64,000 nt of DNA from an uncultured Chryseobacterium sp. (lineage in GTDB: Bacteria; Bacteroidota; Bacteroidia; Flavobacteriales; Weeksellaceae). Every line of letters begins with the position of its first letter. Position 1 is the first letter of the stretch. Where the stretch lies: assembly GCA_913776245.1 (NCBI GenBank), contig CAJYLO010000002.1, forward strand, positions 1 to 64,000. The letters are read 5' to 3'. The notes under the pieces were generated by a model. The model was not told the origin of the DNA. It was given only the letters and a program-made list of their open reading frames with translations, and did not search any database. A program made the translations under genes and the position numbers. Positions 6,804 to 16,281 of the stretch are shown here, piece by piece.

Positions 6804-8558
6804 ATGAAGAAACTATTATTAATTCCTTTAATACTTGTATTCTATTCAATTTTTTCTCAGCAGAAAACGTTCTGTAATCCTATTAATATAGATTACGGCT
6901 ATACGCCTTTCGAGGTTTTTTCGAAACAAGGAAAACACCGTGCAACGGCTGATCCGGTTATTGTCAACTTCCAGAAAAAACTATTTCTGTTTTCTACCAA
7001 TCAGGAAGGTTACTGGTACTCTGATGATATGCTGAACTGGAAATTTGTTTACAGAAAATTCCTGCGGGACAACAAATATACCCATGATCTTAATGCTCCT
7101 GCAGTCTGGGCGATGAAAGATACATTATATGTCTTCGGCTCTACTTGGGAACAGGATTTTCCGATCTGGAAAAGCACCAATCCGACAAAAGACGATTGGA
7201 AAATTGCTGTTGACACTTTAAAAGTGGGTGCCTGGGATCCGGCATTTCATTATGATGAGGATAAAAATAAATTGTATCTTTATTGGGGTTCCAGTAACGA
7301 ATGGCCGCTTCTTGGAACCGAAGTCAAAACCAAAACTTTGCAGTCGGAAGGTTTCGTAAAGCCTGTCATCAGACTAAAGCCGGAAGATCATGGCTGGGAA
7401 AGATTCGGAGAATATAACGATAATGTTTTTCTTCAGCCATTTGTGGAAGGCGCCTGGATGACCAAATACAAAGACAAATATTATCTGCAATACGGCGCAC
7501 CAGCAACGGAATTCAGTGGTTATTCTGATGGCGTCTATGTTTCCAAAAACCCTTTAGAAGGTTTTGAATATCAGCAGCACAATCCATTTTCTTACAAACC
7601 GGGAGGTTTTGCAAGAGGCGCAGGCCACGGTGCAACTTTTCAGGATAATTTTGGAAACTGGTGGCATATTTCCACGATTTTCATTTCTACAAAAAATAAT
7701 TTTGAAAGACGATTAGGAATTTGGCCGACAGGATTTGATAAAGATGATGTGATGTACACCAACACCGCTTATGGCGACTATCCTACTCTTCTTCCTCAAT
7801 TTGCTCAGGGAAAAGATTTTTCAAAAGGGTTATTTCCGGGTTGGATGTTACTCAATTATAATAAACCAGTACAGGTCTCTTCGACTTTGGGTGGCTATCA
7901 TTCCAATTATGCAGTGGATGAGGACATCAAGACTTATTGGTCTGCCAAAACCGGAAATGCCGGCGAATGGTTCCAAACTGATCTTGGAGAAGTTTCAACG
8001 ATTAATGCGATTCAGGTCAATTATGCGGATCAGGATGCAGAGTTTATGGGCAAAACGCTGGGCAAAATGCATCAGTATAAAATCTACGGCTCCAATGACG
8101 GCAAAAGCTGGAAAGTAATTGTTGACAAATCAAAAAACCAAACCGATGTTCCGCACGACTACATCGAATTGGAAACACCTGCGAAAGCCAGATTCCTGAA
8201 AATGGAAAACCTGAAAATGCCAACAGGTAAATTTGCACTAAGCGGTTTCCGGGTTTTTGGAAAAGGAGCCGGAATGAAACCTGGGAAAGTTCAGAACTTC
8301 GTGCCATTGAGAGCTGACCCCAAAAAATATGGCGAAAGAAGGAGCATCTGGATGAAGTGGCAGCAAAATCCTGATGCTGACGGCTATGTCATTTATTGGG
8401 GAAAATCACCGGACAAATTATACGGAAGCATTATGGTTTACGGCAAAAACGAATATTTCTTTACGGGAGCAGACAGAACAGATGCATATTATTTTCAGAT
8501 TGAGGCGTTTAATGCCAATGGAATCTCCGAAAGAACGGAAGTTATAAAATCAGAATAA
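6804..8558 (+). CDS. Secreted GH43-like glycoside hydrolase with discoidin (F5/8 C) and fibronectin III domains
   Basis: A 584-residue exported protein (signal peptide MKKLLLIPLILVFYSIFS). The N-terminal about 330 residues look like a five-bladed propeller of the GH43 type: ATADPVIV may hold the base Asp, GAWDPAFH another acidic site, and FVEGAWMTKYKDKYYLQYG a candidate acid Glu. Residues about 360-480 (HSNYAVDEDIKTYWSA, WFQTDLGE) are a discoidin/CBM32-like domain and the last 90 a fibronectin III-like domain. Probably acts on plant or host polysaccharide; the substrate cannot be told. No T9SS tail is visible. A terminator follows. Confidence 0.8.
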   Translation: MKKLLLIPLILVFYSIFSQQKTFCNPINIDYGYTPFEVFSKQGKHRATADPVIVNFQKKLFLFSTNQEGYWYSDDMLNWKFVYRKFLRDNKYTHDLNAPAVWAMKDTLYVFGSTWEQDFPIWKSTNPTKDDWKIAVDTLKVGAWDPAFHYDEDKNKLYLYWGSSNEWPLLGTEVKTKTLQSEGFVKPVIRLKPEDHGWERFGEYNDNVFLQPFVEGAWMTKYKDKYYLQYGAPATEFSGYSDGVYVSKNPLEGFEYQQHNPFSYKPGGFARGAGHGATFQDNFGNWWHISTIFISTKNNFERRLGIWPTGFDKDDVMYTNTAYGDYPTLLPQFAQGKDFSKGLFPGWMLLNYNKPVQVSSTLGGYHSNYAVDEDIKTYWSAKTGNAGEWFQTDLGEVSTINAIQVNYADQDAEFMGKTLGKMHQYKIYGSNDGKSWKVIVDKSKNQTDVPHDYIELETPAKARFLKMENLKMPTGKFALSGFRVFGKGAGMKPGKVQNFVPLRADPKKYGERRSIWMKWQQNPDADGYVIYWGKSPDKLYGSIMVYGKNEYFFTGADRTDAYYFQIEAFNANGISERTEVIKSE

Positions 8559-8585
8559 ATAACAAATTTTAACGGATAAAAAATC

Positions 8586-8618
8586 AAGCTTTTGAAGTAA
8601 TTCTTCGAAAGCTTTTTT
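8586..8618 (+). terminator. Intrinsic terminator after the GH43-like gene
   Basis: AAGCTTTTGAAG pairs with CTTCGAAAGCTT (one G-T wobble) across a 5-base loop and is followed by a run of T. Confidence 0.75.
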
Positions 8619-8788
8619 ATTTTTTAACATTATTTTTTACGATTTTTCAATTGATATAAATTCAACAAATTCAAAACTAACATTAAAACTTATTAATAAA
8701 GCCGATTTTTATTCGAAAAAAACACAACATTTTTTCTTTAATTAAAATAATTTTATAATTTTATAATAAATAAGAGAATTAAGAGCGA

Positions 8789-9913
8789 ATGGAGTTTTTT
8801 CTGACATCAGAAGATAATGATGACCGACCGATTTACATTACCGGGAATTTTAATAAATGGAATCCGAAAGATTCAAAATTCAGAATGGAAAAGATGGATG
8901 ACAGTAACTATCATATTAACATTCCTGATGAATTATTAAATGATGAGATAGAATATAAGTTTACAAAAGGTGGCTGGCAAAATGTAGAAATTGACAAATA
9001 TGACAACATTACGCCCAACAGGAAAGTAAAAAAAGAAAAACATAAAAGCCGCAATCTTGTAGAAAAGTGGCGACTGAACTGGGGTCCGTTCAAACAGGAA
9101 TTTTTCCCGATTGTGGAATTGGTAGATGATGAATTTTATATCCCTCAGTTGGACAGGACGAGAAAAATCTGGGCTCTTTTGCCTTATGATTATTATAATT
9201 CCGGGAAGCATTATCCGGTTTTGTATCTGCAGGATGCACAGAATTTATTCAATGACGGTTCCGAATTTGGAAACTGGGAGATTGATAAAAAGCTCGCACT
9301 TCTCGCAGAATACGGACGAGGCGATTTAATCGTCATTGCAGTAGAACACGGCGAAGATGACCGAATCAAAGAATATGTTTTTGATAACGAAGATGTGACA
9401 AAAAATGCGGAAGGAAAAAAGTATCTTAGATTCATTACAGATACATTGAAACCTTGGATTGATAAAAATTATCGAACAAAAAAAGACCGGGAAAATACTG
9501 GAATTGGAGGAAGTTCTTTAGGTGGTTTGATTAGCATTTATGGAGGATTTCTTTATCCTGAAGTCTACTCCAAATTGCTGATTTTTTCGCCATCACTTTG
9601 GGTAGAGCCGGAAAACAATTTTCCGATGATAAGGTTCGAAAATCCTTATAAACTGAAGGTTTATCTCTACGGTGGTAAAAAAGAAGGCTCCCGAATGGTG
9701 GGAAGAATAAGATTATTTGAAAAGGCTTTAAAAAAATTAACAACTCAGAAATCATTTGACTTTGAAGTCAGAACGAACATCAATGACCAGGGAACACACC
9801 AGGAATTTTTCTGGTCGCAGGAATTTCCAAGAGCCGTAGAATGGCTTTACATTGACAGTCTGGAAAGTCCTGTGAAAGCCAAAAATGAATTAGAAGATAA
9901 TTTAAATCAATAG
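8789..9913 (+). CDS. Esterase (PF00756-type alpha/beta hydrolase) with N-terminal CBM48-like domain
   Basis: A 374-residue cytoplasmic protein (no signal peptide). Residues 1-90 (ITGNFNKWNPKDSKF, EYKFTKGGW) resemble the AMPK/CBM48 glycogen-binding E-set fold. From about 115 an esterase-D-like hydrolase follows: YPVLYLQDAQNLF, the nucleophile elbow GGSSLGG, and a late His in DQGTHQEFFWSQEFPRA. Substrate is unknown. It opens the run of ligase and hydrolase genes to 18389, 67 bases before the aminopeptidase, though two small hairpins lie between. It may or may not belong to the same transcript. Confidence 0.8.
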   Translation: MEFFLTSEDNDDRPIYITGNFNKWNPKDSKFRMEKMDDSNYHINIPDELLNDEIEYKFTKGGWQNVEIDKYDNITPNRKVKKEKHKSRNLVEKWRLNWGPFKQEFFPIVELVDDEFYIPQLDRTRKIWALLPYDYYNSGKHYPVLYLQDAQNLFNDGSEFGNWEIDKKLALLAEYGRGDLIVIAVEHGEDDRIKEYVFDNEDVTKNAEGKKYLRFITDTLKPWIDKNYRTKKDRENTGIGGSSLGGLISIYGGFLYPEVYSKLLIFSPSLWVEPENNFPMIRFENPYKLKVYLYGGKKEGSRMVGRIRLFEKALKKLTTQKSFDFEVRTNINDQGTHQEFFWSQEFPRAVEWLYIDSLESPVKAKNELEDNLNQ

Positions 9914-9915
9914 CG

Positions 9916-9966
9916 TCGGGCTTTAGCCCGATGAAAAATTAAAGATTGTATTTGGCTTTAGCCAAA
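9916..9966. repeat. Two hairpins with GGCTTTAGCC-type cores
   Basis: TCGGGCTTTAGCCCGA (9916-9931) and TTTGGCTTTAGCCAAA (9951-9966) each fold into a 6-bp stem with a TTTA loop. A similar CGGCTAAAGCC sequence occurs near 40606. They fill the gap between the esterase and aminopeptidase genes and could attenuate read-through. Confidence 0.65.
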
Positions 9967-9979
9967 ACTTAAAAAAATT

Positions 9980-11383
9980 ATGATCAAAATTTACAATAAA
10001 AAAGAATCAACAACACAAAACATATATCTGTTCAGCGAAGACGATTGGGAACAGGAAAAAAGCTCGCATCCGAACGTTGAATTGTTCTTCAACGGAAAAA
10101 AGAGCGAAGTTTTTATCAAAACAGGTTCCAATGAAATCAACTTTTTTATCGGAATTGGAAAAGATACAAAAGGATTTGAAATCCAGGCGATTGCTAACAA
10201 ATTTTCGAATGATTATAAAAAAAATCTGCAGGCAGTTCCAACTTCGGCTCATTCAAAGTTAGGATTGGATTTAACGGAAGAATTTGTGAAAGGCTTGTTT
10301 TTGGGAACTTACCTCTACCCTTTCGAGAAATCTCATCCTTTTTGGCAGGAGAATTTTGAACTTCATTTTGAAAATATTTCGGAAGACGAGGCTAAAAATT
10401 TAGCCTTGAAAACCGAAGCGCTTTGCAACGGACAATTTGCCGGAATGGAATGGCTGAATAAACCTGCTAATCACAAAAAAGTGGGCCAGATTTCAGATTT
10501 CCTGAAATCAACGGCGGAAAAATATGGCTTAAAATATAAAGCTTTCAACAGAGAGCAATCGATCCAGGAAGGCTTGGGTGCTTTTGTTGCTGTGAATCAG
10601 GGAAGTTCGCAGGAAGCGGCTTTTACGATTATGGAATACAATTGCGGAAAAGAAGGTGCCAGAACTTTCGGTTTGGTTGGGAAATGCGTGTTGTTCGACA
10701 CAGGCGGAATTTCCATCAAGCCATCGGACAATATGCATTATATGAAAAGCGATATGGGCGGAGCAAGCGCAGTTATCGGTGCGTTGATTACAGCCTCTGA
10801 ACTAAAATTACCTGTCAATATCATTGCCATTCTTCCGATTACGGATAATGCTGTTTCGGAAAATGCGTATTTGCCAAGCGATGTTGTGACAGCTTATAAC
10901 GGAAAGACTATTGAAGTCCTCAATACCGATGCAGAAGGCAGAATGACTTTGGCAGACGGACTTTCGTACTTATCAAAAAACTATAAAACCGATGTTTTGA
11001 TTGATCTGGCGACATTGACAGGAAGTTCGGTTAGAATGTTTGGCTACACTTGCGGTGCATATTTTTCTAACAATGAAGAGCTTAAAAAGAAACTGGAACA
11101 ATCAGCTGACAAAACGAATCAGCGCCTTTGGAATTTGCCGCTTTGGGATATCTGGAAAGATGATTTCACTTCGGATGTTGCGGATTTCAAGAACATTTCA
11201 ATGAAACCTTTCGGAGACTGCATTATTGCAGGAAAATTCCTGGAACAGTTTATAGAAGGTCACGAAAATTGGGCGCATTTAGATATTGCCGGCGTCGCAT
11301 TTGGAAATGTCGGTTATGCCAAAGATAAAGCTGCCACAGGTTACGGCGTTCAGCTTTTATTAGATTTAATTGAAAACTACTAG
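9980..11383 (+). CDS. M17 leucyl aminopeptidase family metallopeptidase
   Basis: A 467-residue member of the PepA family, which removes N-terminal residues using two metal ions. It has LVGKCVLFDTGGISIKPS and MKSDMGGA (metal and Lys ligands) and the family signature NTDAEGRMTLADGL. The N-terminal half is divergent from E. coli PepA. Being followed by amide-bond-forming enzymes, it could trim a peptide product or simply be housekeeping. The same strand and 66-base gap to the next gene are compatible with one operon. The ATG at 9980 fits; no better start is seen. Confidence 0.88.
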   Translation: MIKIYNKKESTTQNIYLFSEDDWEQEKSSHPNVELFFNGKKSEVFIKTGSNEINFFIGIGKDTKGFEIQAIANKFSNDYKKNLQAVPTSAHSKLGLDLTEEFVKGLFLGTYLYPFEKSHPFWQENFELHFENISEDEAKNLALKTEALCNGQFAGMEWLNKPANHKKVGQISDFLKSTAEKYGLKYKAFNREQSIQEGLGAFVAVNQGSSQEAAFTIMEYNCGKEGARTFGLVGKCVLFDTGGISIKPSDNMHYMKSDMGGASAVIGALITASELKLPVNIIAILPITDNAVSENAYLPSDVVTAYNGKTIEVLNTDAEGRMTLADGLSYLSKNYKTDVLIDLATLTGSSVRMFGYTCGAYFSNNEELKKKLEQSADKTNQRLWNLPLWDIWKDDFTSDVADFKNISMKPFGDCIIAGKFLEQFIEGHENWAHLDIAGVAFGNVGYAKDKAATGYGVQLLLDLIENY

Positions 11384-11449
11384 ACAAGAATAAGAAAGTA
11401 AATCTTTGTACATTTTACTTTTTACATCATACAAAATTTGAAATTGAAT

Positions 11450-12655
11450 ATGGAAAAAACGATAGTCTGCATCTCCTGTTATTACAAAGGTTATGACTTT
11501 ATGGATGAGTGCAAAAAACTCGGCAACAAGGTTATTCTCATCACTTCAGAAAACCTGAAAGAGAAAAACTGGCCTTGGCACGCAATAGATGAGGTTTATT
11601 ATATGCCGGAAATCGAACCTTCGGTTTGGAATCTTGACCATTTAGTTCAGGGATTCGCATACCTGATGAAAAATCACCAGATCGACGCGGTAATCGCTTT
11701 GGATGATTATGATGTAGAAAAAGCAGCCATGATCCGGGAAACGTATCGTATTCCGGGAATGGGACAAACAACACATCGCTATTTCCGGGATAAGCTGGCA
11801 ATGCGACAGCAAGCTAAAGACAACGGCATTTCTGTTCCGGAATTTTCTTCCATTTTCAATGATGCCAAGCTGCATCAGTTCACGCAGGATGTTCCCGGAC
11901 CTTGGGTTCTGAAACCACGCTCTGAAGCGTCCGCAAGCGGAATTAAGAAAATCAATTCGGCGGAAGAACTCTGGCCGGCGGTGGAAAATCTTGGTGATGA
12001 ACGGTATAAATTCCTTCTGGAGTCCTTCAAGCCGGGTGATGTTTACCACGTTGACTGTCTGGTTTACAATAAAGAAATCGTGTTTTCATGTTTCTCAAAA
12101 TACCTTTCTCCGCCAATGAAAGTTTCTCACGAAGGTGGTGTATTCCGTACCAAAACGCTGGACAAAAACTCCGATGAAGCAAAAGGTCTGAACGAAATCA
12201 ATCAACAGGTTTTAGAAAAATTCGGAATTAAAAATGGCGCAACTCACAGCGAATACATCAGAGGAACTGACGGACAATATTATTTCCTTGAAACCTCTTC
12301 CAGAGTTGGCGGAGCGCATATTCCTGATATGGTGGAAGCCGCAACCGGTGTTAATATCTGGAGAGAATGGGCAAGGCTGGAAAATGCATTATTACAGGAA
12401 ACTCAATATTCCGTTGAAGAAAGTCATAAATTATATTCAGGACTGATTGTGGCATTAGCAAAAGACAAACATCCCAATATTGAGAATTTGAAAAGCGACG
12501 AGGTAGAAAAATTTCTGCCGATCGATTATCATATCGGAATTGTTTATAAATCCGACAATACCGAAAGAATTCAGCAAAAATTAGATGAAGCTGCAACCTA
12601 TGTCACAGAAGAGATTCTGAATATCATTCCTCCAAAAGACAAACCGACAAGTTAA
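11450..12655 (+). CDS. ATP-grasp ligase I of the amidoligase-like cluster
   Basis: A 401-residue carboxylate-amine ligase-type protein. N-terminal Rossmann-like segment (KTIVCISCYYKGYDF), central PWVLKPRSEASASGI (ATP-binding Lys and glycine-rich loop), LLESFKPGDVYHVDC, and the metal-binding end EYIRGTDGQYYFLETSSRVGG with the acidic and Arg residues expected of ATP-grasp. It should activate a carboxylate as acyl phosphate and join it to an amine; substrates are unknown. I chose ATG 11450, since the ORF-track start at 11438 is TTG. Neighbours are an esterase and a second ATP-grasp. Confidence 0.83.
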   Translation: MEKTIVCISCYYKGYDFMDECKKLGNKVILITSENLKEKNWPWHAIDEVYYMPEIEPSVWNLDHLVQGFAYLMKNHQIDAVIALDDYDVEKAAMIRETYRIPGMGQTTHRYFRDKLAMRQQAKDNGISVPEFSSIFNDAKLHQFTQDVPGPWVLKPRSEASASGIKKINSAEELWPAVENLGDERYKFLLESFKPGDVYHVDCLVYNKEIVFSCFSKYLSPPMKVSHEGGVFRTKTLDKNSDEAKGLNEINQQVLEKFGIKNGATHSEYIRGTDGQYYFLETSSRVGGAHIPDMVEAATGVNIWREWARLENALLQETQYSVEESHKLYSGLIVALAKDKHPNIENLKSDEVEKFLPIDYHIGIVYKSDNTERIQQKLDEAATYVTEEILNIIPPKDKPTS

Positions 12656-12718
12656 GGTCAATATTTCTGAGTTTAAAGTTTTATCATTCATCAATTATCA
12701 TTTATCAATCATAAAAAG

Positions 12719-13432
12719 ATGCCTCAAATCACACATACAGATTACTATTCACATATTCTCGGAATGAGTCTTCAGGTCGAAGTTACAGGACATTTTGGTT
12801 ATCCGATTATTATGTTTCCCACTTCGCAGGGTTCTTATACTCAGAATGCCGATTTTCACTTGAACGGAAGTATTTCGCATTTCACCAATAACGGAATTTT
12901 GAAATTATTCAATGTTCAGACGATTGACAAATTCAGTTTTTATGACAAAGGCATTTCGCCTTACGAAAGAATCAGGAACTACGAAATGTACGTTCAGTTT
13001 TTAGTTCAGGAATTCATCCCTTACATTCAGAAAACACATAATACGCATCGTATAGGCATTGCGGGTGCAAGTTTCGGAGGTTATCACGCCGCGAATTTTG
13101 CGTTCAGGTTTCCGGATTTGGTCTCGCATCTTTTCTGCCTGTCAGGCGCTTTTAACATCAGGAATTTTATGGATGGCTATCAGGATCAACTGATTTATTT
13201 CAATTGTCCCGACGAATTTGTGAAAAATGACGAAGCGTGGAAATACAAACATATGCACATTGTCTTAAGCACTTCAGACCGTGATATTTGCCTGGAGCCA
13301 ACTAGAAAAATGGCAGGAATCTTAACCGAAAAAGGAATCAACCATTGGTATGATGAACAAAAATGGATAGACCACGATTGGGTGCTTTGGCGAATGGTTT
13401 TCCCGACATTTATTGGAAGATTTTTTGGGTAA
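12719..13432 (+). CDS. Putative esterase (alpha/beta hydrolase) of the cluster
   Basis: A 237-residue cytoplasmic serine hydrolase of the PF00756-like group. The nucleophile elbow is GASFGGYHAANFAF, the likely Asp lies in STSDRDICLE and the likely His in WIDHDWVLW. It sits between two ATP-grasp ligase genes on the same strand with gaps of 63 and 105 bases, so it probably acts on the same metabolite, for instance releasing an ester or amide intermediate. That role is inferred. Confidence 0.8.
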   Translation: MPQITHTDYYSHILGMSLQVEVTGHFGYPIIMFPTSQGSYTQNADFHLNGSISHFTNNGILKLFNVQTIDKFSFYDKGISPYERIRNYEMYVQFLVQEFIPYIQKTHNTHRIGIAGASFGGYHAANFAFRFPDLVSHLFCLSGAFNIRNFMDGYQDQLIYFNCPDEFVKNDEAWKYKHMHIVLSTSDRDICLEPTRKMAGILTEKGINHWYDEQKWIDHDWVLWRMVFPTFIGRFFG

Positions 13433-13537
13433 TTTAAAAAAAATGTAAAATCGTAAAATCGAATAATTGTAAAGTATTAATAATGAATTATACAAAGCAA
13501 CGATTCATCAAATCAACAAATTAACAAATTATAAACT

Positions 13538-14488
13538 ATGGCAAAAAAAATTGGAATTTTATTCGGAATGGAAGATACATTTCCGTGGGCTTTTATTGAT
13601 AAAGTCAACGAACTGGGAAAAGGCGAATATATTGCAGAACCAGTTCAAATTGATAAACTGGAGCAAGGTGCAGATTATGGCTATGCTGTGATTATCGACA
13701 GGATTTCGCAGGATGTTCCTTTCTACAGAGCTTATCTTAAAAATGCGGCGGTGAATGGAACTTACGTCATCAACAATCCATTTTGGTGGAGTGCAGATGA
13801 AAAATTTTTCAACAACGCATTAATGTCAAAAATCGGAATTCCATTGCCGAAAACCGTTTTGCTGCCTTCTCACGAAAGACCAACCAACACGTCGGAAACA
13901 TCTTTCAGAAACCTGAAATTCCCTCACGACTGGGAATATATTTTCAATTATATCGGATTCCCTGCGTATATGAAACCTCACGACGGCGGCGGCTGGAGAA
14001 ATGTTTACCGTGTGGAAAACCCGGAAGATATGTGGGCAAAACACGCAGAAACGGAGCAACTGGTAATGATGGTTCAGGAAGAGATCGTTTTCGAGGATTA
14101 TTACCGTGTTTATTGTTTAGGCAGGAAATATGTTCACATTATGCCTTACGAACCGAGAAATCCTCACCATTTAAGATACGCTACAACACACAAAACAGAA
14201 GGAAAAGAACTGGAAAAATTATTGAAAACGATTACGGACTACACCATTAAAATGAATAAAGCATTGGGTTACGATTTCAACACCGTAGAATTTGCTGTTC
14301 GAGACGGTATTCCTTACGCCATTGACTTCTGTAATCCGGCGCCAGATGCAGACAGAAACTCTGTTGGCGAAGAAAATTTCCAATGGATTGTAGAACACGC
14401 CGCAAAACTGGCGATTGAAAAAGCGAAAGATTACAAACCAGGAAAAATCAATATCGACTGGGGAACATTTGTAACCAATCAGCTTTAA
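13538..14488 (+). CDS. ATP-grasp ligase II of the cluster
   Basis: A 316-residue protein starting KKIGILFGMEDTFPWAF. It carries a central AYMKPHDGGGWRNVYRV (ATP Lys and glycine loop), a QEEIVFEDYYRVYCLG strand, and NTVEFAVRDGIPYAIDFCNPAPDAD near the end, where E and D/N residues would bind the metal. This layout is RimK/D-Ala-D-Ala-ligase-like. Substrates are unknown. It follows the esterase gene and precedes the YbdK-type ligase by 80 bases. Confidence 0.8.
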   Translation: MAKKIGILFGMEDTFPWAFIDKVNELGKGEYIAEPVQIDKLEQGADYGYAVIIDRISQDVPFYRAYLKNAAVNGTYVINNPFWWSADEKFFNNALMSKIGIPLPKTVLLPSHERPTNTSETSFRNLKFPHDWEYIFNYIGFPAYMKPHDGGGWRNVYRVENPEDMWAKHAETEQLVMMVQEEIVFEDYYRVYCLGRKYVHIMPYEPRNPHHLRYATTHKTEGKELEKLLKTITDYTIKMNKALGYDFNTVEFAVRDGIPYAIDFCNPAPDADRNSVGEENFQWIVEHAAKLAIEKAKDYKPGKINIDWGTFVTNQL

Positions 14489-14500
14489 TCAGATTCTAAA

Positions 14501-14527
14501 CCTTCAGGGTTTTAGAAACCTTGAAGG
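14501..14527. repeat. Imperfect hairpin CCTTCAGGG...CCTTGAAGG
   Basis: Nearly complementary 9-base arms flank a 9-base loop between ATP-grasp II and the YbdK-like gene. It lacks a good T run, so it reads as a dispersed intergenic repeat rather than a terminator. Confidence 0.5.
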
Positions 14528-14568
14528 TCGAAATAACAAACTACTAATTTTAAACACAAAGAAAAAAT

Positions 14569-15672
14569 ATGCACAAATTCACCATTGGTGTCGAGGAAGA
14601 ATATCAGATCATAGATGCGGAAAGCCGCGATCTGGTTTCCCATGTTTCCAAAATAATAGAAGGAGGAAAGGCTGTTCTCAGCGAAAATCTAAAACATGAG
14701 ATGCACGAGTCGGTTGTTGAGATGGAAACAGGCATCTGTGAAAATATTCAGCAGGCAAGACAGGAATTGACCGACCTCAGAAGGCACCTTGTAAAAACAG
14801 CTCATGACCAAGGTTTACGGGTTTCAGGAGGTGGAACTCATCCTTTTTCTCACTGGAAGGACAATGTCATTACACGAGCCGAAAGATATGACAAAATCGT
14901 GAGTGATATGGGCGATGTGGCAAGATCCAACCTTATTTTTGGGCTACACGTTCACATCGGTATTCCTGACCGTGAAGAAGGAATCAGAATCCAGAATGTG
15001 ATGCGTTATTTTTTACCTCACGTTTATGCCTTGTCCACCAATTCTCCGTTTTGGGTTGGCAGATTAACCGGTTTCAAATCATACAGACAGGAAGTTTTTG
15101 CTAAGTTTCCAAGAACCGGACTGCCAAGTTACTTCGGAAGTGTGGCGGAGTTTGATGCCTACGTGAATCTGATGGTGAAAACAGGAACTATTGATAATGC
15201 TAAGAAAATCTGGTGGGATCTGAGAGTCCATCCATTCTATCCTACGATTGAATTCAGGATTTGCGATATGCCGCTGACTATTGATGAAACCGTTTGTCTC
15301 GCAGCGATTATGCAATCGTTGGTTGCCAAGATATATAAGATGCATCAGCAAAATACAAGCTACAGAAGCTACAGAAGACTTCTGCTTACCGAAAATAAAT
15401 GGCGTGCCTCCAAAGATGGCATTGATGCACATCTCATTGATTTTGGGAAAGAAGCGAGCGTTCCTTATAAAGATTTGTTAGAAGAATTATTGGCTTTCAT
15501 AGATGATGTTGTGGATGATTTGGGTTGCAGAAAAGAAGTTGAATTTGCAAGAGAAATTATCAAAATGGGAACCGGCGCAGACAGACAGCTAAAAGTGTTC
15601 CACGAAAGCGGCGGCGACATGAAAAAAGTAGTGGATTATATGATCTACGAAACCGAGAAGGGACTGCTTTAA
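14569..15672 (+). CDS. YbdK/GCS2-type carboxylate-amine ligase
   Basis: A 367-residue member of the glutamate-cysteine ligase-like family of weak GCL activity (E. coli YbdK type). Opening FTIGVEEEYQIID supplies acidic metal ligands, followed by HEMHESVVEMETG, SGGGTHPF, the metal-binding GLHVHIGIPD and WWDLRVHPFYPTIEFRICD. Length is standard. It forms amide bonds by acyl-phosphate chemistry using a glutamine-synthetase-like fold, a second ligase type beside ATP-grasp in this cluster. Its natural substrates are unknown. The next genes are an embedded toxin-antitoxin pair. Confidence 0.88.
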   Translation: MHKFTIGVEEEYQIIDAESRDLVSHVSKIIEGGKAVLSENLKHEMHESVVEMETGICENIQQARQELTDLRRHLVKTAHDQGLRVSGGGTHPFSHWKDNVITRAERYDKIVSDMGDVARSNLIFGLHVHIGIPDREEGIRIQNVMRYFLPHVYALSTNSPFWVGRLTGFKSYRQEVFAKFPRTGLPSYFGSVAEFDAYVNLMVKTGTIDNAKKIWWDLRVHPFYPTIEFRICDMPLTIDETVCLAAIMQSLVAKIYKMHQQNTSYRSYRRLLLTENKWRASKDGIDAHLIDFGKEASVPYKDLLEELLAFIDDVVDDLGCRKEVEFAREIIKMGTGADRQLKVFHESGGDMKKVVDYMIYETEKGLL

Positions 15673-15741
15673 TAATTGATTATTTATAGATGTTTTGATC
15701 TCTTCTTACGTTTATCAATTATAAAGATATTTTCAATTTTG

Positions 15742-15749
15742 TAAATTTG
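15742..15749 (+). promoter_or_regulatory. -7 box before the antitoxin gene
   Basis: TAAATTTG fits TAnnTTTG and ends 13 bases before ATG 15763. No -33 TTG at proper spacing was found. It suggests that the toxin-antitoxin pair has its own promoter inside the larger gene run. Confidence 0.4.
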
Positions 15750-15762
15750 CAAAAAATTGGTT

Positions 15763-15993
15763 ATGAACATCGAAGCAACCAAATTAGAACTGATGAAACT
15801 TCTTTTGAATACTCAGAAAGAAAGTGTTCTCGAAAAAATAAAAGAGATTTTCCAGAAAGAGTATCCTCAGGATTGGTGGGAAGAATTAAGTAAAGAGGAA
15901 CACCAGGAAATTGAATTGGGACTAAAAGAAGCTGAAAACGGACAACTTAAATCACATCAAGATGTGATGAAATTGTTTAATGAATGGAAATAG
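15763..15993 (+). CDS. Antitoxin-like protein of a RelE/ParE pair
   Basis: A 76-residue acidic helical protein (KEIFQKEYPQDWWEELSKEE) that overlaps the downstream toxin gene by ten bases, the classical antitoxin-first layout. No DNA-binding fold is obvious. I start at ATG 15763 because the ORF-track start at 15757 is TTG and the -7 box lies just upstream. Identification rests mainly on the partner. Confidence 0.7.
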   Translation: MNIEATKLELMKLLLNTQKESVLEKIKEIFQKEYPQDWWEELSKEEHQEIELGLKEAENGQLKSHQDVMKLFNEWK

Positions 15994-16277
15994 AAATCGT
16001 CTGGACAAATCGTGCAGAAAGAGGACTTTTAAAAACTTTAAAATATCTGAAGTCTGATTGGACAAGTAAAGAGATTCTCCGCTTGGAATATAATATCAAT
16101 AAATTTATTGAGTTGATAAAACGTCAGCCAAAACTCTTTCCTAAAACAGAAAAATTCAAAAACCTTCATAAAGGAATGGTTGATGAAAACAACTACATTG
16201 TTTACAGAATAGATGCCAGGAAGAAGCAAATTATCATAATCAATTTTAGAGACGGTAAACAAAAATCAATTTATTAA
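15984..16277 (+). CDS. RelE/ParE-family toxin
   Basis: A 97-residue basic protein of the RelE/ParE fold: IVWTNRAERGLLKTLKYL at the start, RQPKLFPKTEKFKNLHKGMV in the middle, and the paired strands NYIVYRIDARKKQIIIINFRDGKQ. Either ribosome-dependent mRNA cleavage or gyrase poisoning is possible; the subclass cannot be told. Only four bases separate its stop from the glutamine amidotransferase start, so it is physically embedded in the biosynthetic run. Confidence 0.78.
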   Translation: MEIEIVWTNRAERGLLKTLKYLKSDWTSKEILRLEYNINKFIELIKRQPKLFPKTEKFKNLHKGMVDENNYIVYRIDARKKQIIIINFRDGKQKSIY

Positions 16278-16281
16278 AAGT

